Below are positions 58,240 through 64,000 of a stretch of DNA of 64,000 bases, piece by piece. Source of the stretch: Brachionus plicatilis. Taxonomy: Eukaryota; Rotifera; Eurotatoria; Ploima; Brachionidae. Position 1 is the first letter of the stretch; each line of letters opens with the position of its first letter. The stretch is taken from contig QEOQ01000378.1 of the NCBI GenBank assembly GCA_010279815.1, forward strand, positions 413,118 through 477,117. The letters are read 5' to 3'. The notes under the pieces were generated by a model. The model saw only the letters and a program-made list of their open reading frames with translations. It did not search any database and was not told the DNA's origin. The position numbers were made by a program, and so were the translations under genes.

Positions 58240-58680
58240 GCATTTCAAAATTTAATACCCAAAATTACTTAAAAAAGAATTTCTGGTCTCAGAGGCCTTC
58301 AATAAACTTAATCTACTAACAATTTCGAATCGACTTTTTGAGTTGAGTGAGAGATATGTCAGGACAGGATTGAGTCATTCTGTTCCACTGGTCCTCAGAC
58401 TGGTGGAAGAATATAGAGAAGGTTTCGAATCAAGATATATCGAATATCCAACTCCATTGTGTAATTGCTACCTGATCTAGAAAATTTTAAATTTCATGCA
58501 TTCGTTCAAACAAAAATAATTTTATTTTTTCACTAAAAAAAAAATATAAATTTTAAAACATAAAATTTATTTGTTCTTAAAAGTAAGTTTTCATTAAAAT
58601 CAATTAAAATATTTCAACCTCTTTAAATTCAATATAACTCAAAATTACTTAAAAAAGAATTTCTGGTCCCAAATCCTGAT
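58240..58680 (+). mobile_element. LINE C-terminal ORF piece, copy 4, between direct repeats
   Basis: From about 58310 the plus strand reads TISNRLFELSERYVRTGLSH, SVPLVLRLVEEYREGFESRY and IEYPTPLCNCYLI, then a TAG at about 58480. Close similarity to copy 1 makes it the best-preserved copy. It is flanked by a direct repeat AAAATTACTTAAAAAAGAAT plus TTCTGGTC (58259-58290 and 58639-58670). 58495-58640 resembles part of family 'GGCAAATT'. Confidence 0.6.
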
Positions 58681-59039
58681 TGTGTAAAGCTGTCCTTTTC
58701 AACATTCTCCACATCTTTTAACTCAGGCTCTAAAATATTACCTCGATGTTTCCTCCCAGATTTAGTATTTTTTTTATTATTTCTTTTTAACTTTGTTAAA
58801 CTAATCACTTTACTCTTTGTTTTTTTTTTGTTAATATCGTATATTTTTTAACTTTAATTTAGTTCCAGATTTTAGTATATAGTTCCAGGTCCCATATTTT
58901 ATTATGATTCCGGGTCCCATGTTCTGGTTCCGGATTTTAGGGACTACCTCTAAATCCTCTAAAATATTTGCTATTTCAAAGGCCTCTAATGCATAAAAAT
59001 TTTTACAATAGTAAAGTTTTTTTAATAATAAAAAAAATT

Positions 59040-59700
59040 ATGTGCATAAACACCAAATTGGATACCCCGATCACCATCGATGGTATACAAATCGACTGTG
59101 TAAGTGAATTCACATACTTTGGTAGCACTATCAGTAAAACGTTGGAAACACACAGAGACATTAAGAATAGACTTGCTAAAGCAAAAAGTGTCTTTGCTAG
59201 ACTCCGACCAGCATGGAAATCAAACATCTACAACAAGGAAACAAAACTTAAACTATACAACAGTGTAGTAAAAGCAACACTGATGAACGGAACTGAATGT
59301 TGGGGGATGTGTGAATCTTACAGAACTAACAGCCTTAATACCTTCCACACTGGAAGCCTGTGGAGGATTCTCGTGATACACTGGCCTGAGACATTGTCAA
59401 ATGCTGACCTATACAGAAGAACAAATTCAAACACATTAAGTCAATGCATTAAGAACAAAAGACTGCGATGGCTCGGGCATGTACTTAGAATGAAAGAAAC
59501 AAGGATACCAATAAGGGCCCTTCAACGGACACCTCAAGGGCGACGTAAGGTAGGACGACCAGCAGTAACATGGAGGTCAACAATCACGAAAGAGTCCATA
59601 GAAATGGGAATGACATGGGGAGAAGCAAGGGTAAAGGCAAAAGATTGACTTGAGTGGAAATCAAAAGTAATGACCCAATGACCCAAAAGGAGTGAATAAG
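59040..59700 (+). pseudogene. Second LINE lineage, ORF2 C-terminus, 5' truncated
   Basis: About 200 codons are open: DTPITIDGIQIDCVSEFTYF, GSTISK, IKNRLAKAKSVFARLRPAWK, IYNKETKLKLYNSVVKATLM, NGTECWGMCE, KNKRLRWLGHVLRMKETRIP, and RRKVGRPAVTWRSTI, ending TWGEARVKAKD at a TGA where the family continues with W. This is the post-RT half of LINE ORF2s of the RTE/I type often mis-annotated as 'craniofacial development protein 2-like'. The long intact frame suggests recent insertion. The 5' side (RT palm, endonuclease) is missing, as in ordinary 5' truncation. Confidence 0.85.
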
Positions 59701-60034
59701 AAAAAAAATAGTTTTTTTTGAAAATTTATTTTAATTAATTGACTCTTTTGAAAATCTGGTGACTGTTTTTTTAAACATATTAGGTGATAATACATAATAA
59801 ATCATCAAAAAAAAAAACCATTATAGCATTAAAATAAAAAATGATTATTCGAAGTCAATTAAAATATGATTGAGATAAAATAAAAGTGTTTGCGGAAAAG
59901 ACTTTGAAACTGACCCTGAACCTGTTTGGGTCACTAGAAAACGAAATATTGGTTCACCGCGAGTATAGAATCCATAAATAAAAAAAAAACAATAACAAAT
60001 TTGCCACATAAGGATCCTGAACTAGTTGGTTCTT

Positions 60035-60445
60035 TAACAAAGAGACCTAGTGGTCGTCCACTCAAAGCTCAATGAGCTCTAATCATTCAACAGTTTTTTC
60101 TATGATATTTTTTGGCTAATGATTATCGCTTCAGTAAAAATAATAGAATTAATCAGTAAATATAATATTTTATTCAGTAAAAATGATTATCCTATCAGTA
60201 AATTTTATTCAGAATATTATTTTTTAGTTAATAATAATAACAATACGACATCATCTGAGCAGCACATAAGTTATTATCGTAGCGATGATACTGACGTTGA
60301 AGCTGAAGAAATCGAGGCACCTGCTTATAAGAAAATGCGTGGTGTTGGAAAAATTTACGACCCTCAAGGCACTTTTGAAACGCAGTCCGAAGCACGTGTG
60401 TCTGGACGCCCGAAAAATGCTAAAAGAGCACTCATCAAACAGTAA
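60035..60445 (+). pseudogene. MULE-like transposase C-terminal pieces, two copies
   Basis: At 60040-60110 the plus strand reads TKRPSGRPLKAQ, stop, ALIIQ; at 60270-60445 it reads DDTDVEAEEIEAPAYKKMRG, then GRPKNAKRALIKQ and a stop. The GRPxxAxxAL.xQ patch is shared with the SWIM-finger fragment at 3656-4414 (GRPQKAKAALFFQ). The second copy has an acidic stretch before the patch, the reverse order of the 4 kb copy. Both are decayed. They may derive from two members of one transposon group. Confidence 0.4.
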
Positions 60446-60631
60446 TTTTACTGTCAGTTAACTAAAATTCAATAAATTAACTGAATAAATAAATATTTTT
60501 GCTATGACTAAATGACATTTTGTCAATTAATATATATAAATGTCAATTAGAAAAAAAAATATTTGTCAATTAAAACTAGATAATTCGTCAGTTATGCAAG
60601 AGTCAATTTTAAAAAATAAACGGGTTGTCAC

Positions 60632-60806
60632 TAAAAAGCGGAAAACGGAAAGCGGAAAACGGAATTTCCGCGACCCATTTTCCGCCAATTTTTCTTTCGA
60701 AATTCCGTAAAATAGAAGACTAAAAAGCGGAAATTCCGTGTTTTAGGGACTTTTTAATAATTTACGGAAAACTTGACAAAAAGCGGAACAGATTTTACGG
60801 AAATCC
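60632..60806. repeat. GCGGAAA/TTTCCG word array
   Basis: AAGCGGAAAACGGAAAGCGG, AAAACGGAATTTCCGC and further AAGCGGAA, ATTCCG and TTACGGAAA words fill 175 bp. The sequence between words is not conserved. This is the densest GC-containing short-word cluster of the window after 23230-23400. It directly abuts the 3' end of the frame at 60809-61298. Confidence 0.55.
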
Positions 60807-60808
60807 AT

Positions 60809-61298
60809 TTAAGGTTCAGGTTTTAATTTATCTAAGTAGTCCTGAAGCTCAAAATAGTCCATATATTGATCAGGAAATTTCTTGAATTTGATTGTGTAAA
60901 CTTTTTTTGGGTTTTGCATATCGTAGACTTGATAAAGAGGGGCTTGATTTTGATTTGGTTGGACTGTGTGACTGTTTGTGTAGAGAGGATTTGAGTTAGA
61001 TAGGCATTGTGAGTATGTTATGTAGTTGTCATGTTCATTGGTTGGAAAAAAAAGGTTGAGAGTTTTGGTGTTGCTGGCTATTTGCTTGTGCTTGATAAGA
61101 GCGTTGAGAGTTTTTTGTGGGAGCGTAATAGGGACCGTGTCTATTTTTTTCTAGTTGTGGAAGATAATATTTAAAGCTATTACTAGGGAGATTAACTGGG
61201 TTGGACACTGCATAGTAGTGGTCGTCTAAAAAATGATTGGTTTCGTGGACCATTCGTGCAGTTTCGGATAACTGCACGCTCTTCGTATGATTCAGCAC
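60809..61298 (-). pseudogene. Retroelement ORF1-like fragment, frameshifted
   Basis: The minus strand opens MLNHTKSVQLSETARMVHET and continues, rich in Gln, Asn and Tyr, to QNSQPFFSNQ at 61035. A one-base shift at an A/T run (61048-61055) lets the frame continue through NSNPLYTNSHTVQPNQNQAP to KVYTIKFKKFPDQYMDYFEL, then LDKLKPEP and a stop at 60809. The low-complexity Q/N-rich part followed by a compact end resembles ORF1 or gag-like proteins, but no known domain is certain. Confidence 0.35.
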
Positions 61299-61362
61299 TT
61301 TTGAAATAATTTATGAAAATTTTATTACTTTTCAATTTCAATTTCAAAGTTTGGTTTGAAGT

Positions 61363-61569
61363 TTGGTAGTTAAAGTTTTGATAGATCAAAAAATTAAAAA
61401 TTGTCATTGTCCTATTTGTTCTTTATTGTGTCTAGAAAATTTAATTGAGTGTGATAAGTGCAATTACTGGTATCATTTTGATTGTGCAAATGTTAGTAAC
61501 TTTTATAGAACTGGCAAGGGCACGAATTGGTATTATTACAAATATGGCTTGAAATGTTCAACAAAATAA
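61363..61569 (+). pseudogene. PHD-type zinc-finger fragment
   Basis: The frame contains CPICSLLCLENLIECDKCNY followed by WYHFDCANVS and a final C about 22 residues on. That is C-x2-C...C-x2-C...H-x2-C, the core of a PHD finger, with the expected WYH. PHD fingers occur in some retroelement ORF1 proteins. The frame has no good start and is head to head with the ORF1-like fragment at 60809-61298, so a rearranged LINE is the simplest reading. Confidence 0.5.
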
Positions 61570-61647
61570 TTAGTAAAACTTTAAGATACCTTTTTGGACA
61601 TATTATCAGAATTATAATAACATAAACTATTTTCTTTATTTTAATTC

Positions 61648-61835
61648 ATATTTGAATGAATTTTCATTCAAATAGCTTATTCGAATGAATTTTCATTCAA
61701 ATAGCTTATTCGAATGAATTTTCATTCAAATAGCTTATTCGAATGAATTCATTCAAATAGCTTATTGGAATGAATTTTCACTCAAATAGCTTATTTGAAT
61801 GAAAATTCATTCGAATAAGCTATTTTAAGGCAAAT
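61648..61835. repeat. Tandem palindromic satellite (GAATGAATTTTCATTCAAAT AGCTTATTC)
   Basis: A 29-bp unit, GAATGAATTTTCATTCAAAT plus AGCTTATTC, is repeated about five times head to tail, then its inverse GAATGAAAATTCATTCGAAT AAGCTATTT closes the array. Each unit is itself nearly palindromic, so the array can fold on itself. Confidence 0.8.
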
Positions 61836-62163
61836 ATTTAAAAAATCTATTTAATTGACAATAATCAAATTTAATTCACAATTATTTATTTTAAGTTACA
61901 AATATTTAATATAATTGATAAGTTAGTATTGACCAAAATATAGTTGACAAAAAAAATATTGACATTTCTCTAAATTAATTGACGGTTTCTCTCCCTGCCT
62001 TGCTATTTCTTTTTAATTGATTTACTGAATTGGATTCATTGATTTAATAATATTATATTAACTGAACATTTAATTTTTTTTTTGAAATTATTACTATTAT
62101 TTTGTATTATTTTACTAAACAAATTTTAGCATTATTAATTTAGCAAAAAGTATTTTAAATATT

Positions 62164-62527
62164 GGTGATTAGTTTTTTTTACCTTTTTTTTATATATTTA
62201 ACTTTTTTCTTTTTTTTTTTTTACTCTTTCTCCTTCAGTGGAGGTTAATTTAACAAAAAATAAATAAATTAACTAAACAAATTTTAGCAAGAGAATGGAC
62301 TAACTGACTCCGTTAAACTTTGCCTAAAAAATATTAACGACAACAAGTACTTTACGCTACTTATTAATTTAACTAAGTCATTTGGTAGTTCCAGTGGAAC
62401 AAATATTGGTGATTAGTTTTTTTTTACCTTTTTTTTTATATATTTAACTTTTTTCTTTTTTTTTTTTACTCTTTCTCCTTCAGTGGAGGTTAATTTAACA
62501 ATAAATAAATAAATAAACTAAACAAAT
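62164..62527 (+). repeat. Direct duplication of a retroelement-like 3' tail
   Basis: About 118 bp (GGTGATTAGTTTTTTTTACC ... CTTTCTCCTTCAGTGGAGGT TAATTTAACAA(A)AATAAATAAA ... TAAACAAATTTTA) occur at 62164-62281 and 62405-62527. CTCC-TTCAGT-GGAG can form a hairpin and is followed by AATAAATAAA. The plan matches the other tails; the two copies suggest tandem insertion or duplication. Confidence 0.6.
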
Positions 62528-62954
62528 TTTACTGCAGATTAAAATTCTTTTGCTAAGAAAATTCAATAAATTTACTGAATAACTGAATATTTTTGCTATT
62601 TCTTTTTAATTAATTTACTGAAGTATATTTACTGATTAAATAGACATTATTTTACTGACCATATAATATTTTGTCGATTTTTTTTAAGTGATTTTTCAAT
62701 GGGATCATCGATTTACTATGTGTTACAGTAAATTTCATGCCATTCAAAAAAAAATTTTAATGCTGTTAGTGTTTATTTTTTTTATGAGGAAAAAATTATT
62801 TATTCATGCTAAAAAGGTATTTTTATATGCGTCAAAGGACTTTTCCCATACATTATCGACAAGACCCAAAAATTAAGACTCAAATTTATTACATTCATAT
62901 TTGTTGCACATGGTCCTGTATCTAATTAGAGTGAAATGCTCGATCACGATTCTA

Positions 62955-63070
62955 CATGGATTTTCCCCCTCCAAATTTTCCCCTTTAAAATTTCCCTTTT
63001 AAAAATTTTACCCGTTAACGATTTTCCCCCTTATTAATTTTCCCTCTTAATTGATTTCCCCTGTAAAAAA
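62955..63070. repeat. TTTTCCCCC word array
   Basis: ATTTTCCCCCTCC, ATTTTCCCCTTTAA, AATTTCCCTTTT, GATTTTCCCCCTTATT, AATTTTCCCTCTTAA and GATTTCCCCTG occur in a row; AAAAGGGGAATTT lies inverted at 63268-63281. It may be a subterminal array of an element whose right arm is near 63280. The frame at 62688-62876 is not supported as a gene. Confidence 0.45.
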
Positions 63071-63477
63071 ATTCCACTTTTTTAATTAATCAAATATCAG
63101 CAAATTTTGATTTGATTTTGCCAGAAAAAAATTTATCATTTTTAACATTTTTGAGTAATTAAATTGAAAAAATAGCGAAAAATAAAAAAATGAGGGTCTA
63201 TTGTACTAGGTGGCCAATTGGTCACATATTATGTGACAATTTTATGGTCAATCAATTTTTGTTCTAAAAAGGGGAATTTGGTGAACTTTCAAAATAGAGA
63301 AAAATTAAAATAGAGAAAAATCATCAAAGTTTCAATTTCAATTTCATTAATCAATAGTTTAAATTTAATATGGAGTCTGATTTGTTGTTGTTGTTTGCTG
63401 GTAATCTATTAAAGTCAACGACATTAAAAGTTAAAAAAAAAAAAGAAGAATAGATAAAACGACAAGTTTTGGATTAT

Positions 63478-63523
63478 ATTATTATTATTATTTATTCAAT
63501 AAACACCGCAAGGGTGATGTAAA
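63478..63523 (-). mobile_element. LINE-type 3' tail, CATCACC family, copy 3
   Basis: The minus strand reads TACATCACCCTTGCGGTGTT, then TATTGAATAAATAATAATAA. CACC-CTTGC-GGTG is a hairpin. It matches the tails at 31590-31645 (-) and 38022-38075 (+). Confidence 0.55.
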
Positions 63524-63689
63524 GAAAATATAAAAAGTAGAATCAAAATAAAGTAAAGTAAAATAAAGTAAAGTTTTGTCTTTCTAGATAAAAAAAAGAA
63601 TGTTTCATATTTGTGTTAGTCACATGATTTAAATGAGTTAAAAAAAATACTAGAAATAATTTACTTATGTGAAATACTATAAAACTAAA

Positions 63690-63800
63690 ACTTATAAAAC
63701 ATGTAAAACATATTATGTTTTATGCAAATTAAAACATATGCTAATTTAATAAAACATATTAAAACATAAATAAAACATAATATGTTTTAAATGTTTTATA
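63690..63800. repeat. AAAACATATTATGTTTT palindromic cluster
   Basis: AAAACAT and its complement ATGTTTT alternate about ten times, including AAAACATATTATGTTTTATG and ATAAAACATAATATGTTTTA. It is a simple inverted cluster with no other signal; the remainder to 64000 is AT-rich with nothing recognised. Confidence 0.5.
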
Positions 63801-64000
63801 ATTTTAATATTGTTTTGGGTAAAAGATTGATTAAAAAATTATATCTTATTGAGTTAGATTTGATATCTTCTCTGAGAGAGACTGACTTCATTTAATTAAT
63901 TTTAAAACATAGTTTTGGTTTATTATTTAACTTCACATTGTTGATTAGTTAAATATTGTTTGTAAATCTCTACAGTTTTTAAGAGTTTTTATAAGAATAT

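Noticed and set aside
61648..61835. CRISPR-like array
   Set aside because: Units are contiguous palindromic satellites without unique spacers, and the genome is animal.
62688..62876. 62-codon plus-strand frame with a hydrophobic run
   Set aside because: No homology, no splice context, and neighbouring DNA is repeat arrays; composition explains it.

Overview
This is one window of a strongly AT-rich animal nuclear genome. The genes are split by introns, several only about 50-60 bp long, with GT-AG boundaries, and most end in AATAAA-type poly(A) signals. A stargazin/TARP-type protein and a Fife/Piccolo/RIM-type C2 protein point to a bilaterian with synapses. Tiny introns, extreme AT content and dense LINE and terminal-inverted-repeat (TIR) debris would suit a monogonont rotifer such as Brachionus, but that placement is inference.

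Five genes can be assigned with good support, most by joining exons whose phases fit exactly. (1) 4916-10986 (-): claudin-superfamily TARP/CACNG protein, 3 exons, about 529 aa, ending in a PDZ ligand. (2) 27709-31088 (-): Fife/Piccolo/RIM-like protein with a Ca2+-binding C2 domain, 3 exons, about 602 aa. (3) 43679-46464 (-): TPRA1/GPR175-like seven-TM protein, 7 exons, about 366 aa. (4) 46972-47819 (+): TSEN54, tRNA-splicing endonuclease subunit, 2 exons. (5) 49085-49759 (-): UTP23, small-subunit rRNA processing factor, single exon. A sixth gene, 56774-57757 (-), encodes a secreted protein with a C-terminal PAN/Apple domain and no recognised orthologue. TPRA1 and TSEN54 are divergent with about 0.5 kb between them; TSEN54 and UTP23 are convergent. 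Several unannotated exon candidates are reported: 13985-14103 (-), 14773-16276 (+), 18109-18198 (-), 40101-40250 (-) and 40851-41156 (-).

The rest is a record of mobile DNA. Non-LTR retrotransposon pieces include a CR1-like RT at 24000-25500, degraded pieces at 13585-14520 and 36530-37100, and a second lineage at 59040-59700. One family is represented by four C-terminal ORF pieces and by hairpin-plus-AAATAAATA tails. There is a short LTR with polypurine tract (586-726), hAT and MULE-like transposase remnants, and many non-autonomous TIR elements. Several of these can be delimited to the base by their target-site duplications (TSDs): 8-bp duplications for elements with GG...CC ends (12437-12979, 21882-22399, 50159-50702, 51601-52595, 52651-53146), 8-bp duplications for hAT-type CAGAGT ends (37270-37623, 55893-56547), and TA for CAGTG-ended elements (24486-24961, 47927-48271).

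Layout: 1-4.9 kb transposon debris and a SWIM-domain transposase fragment; 4.9-11 kb TARP gene with a large inverted repeat in its long intron; 11-27.7 kb mostly intergenic with LINEs, TIR elements and two small exon candidates; 27.7-31.1 kb Fife-like gene; 31.1-40 kb repeats; 40-41.2 kb small unassigned exons; 43.7-49.8 kb gene cluster TPRA1, TSEN54, UTP23; 50-56.5 kb TIR elements; 56.8-57.8 kb PAN gene; 58-64 kb LINE, MULE and satellite debris. Long stretches without comment are AT-rich DNA in which no gene was seen.
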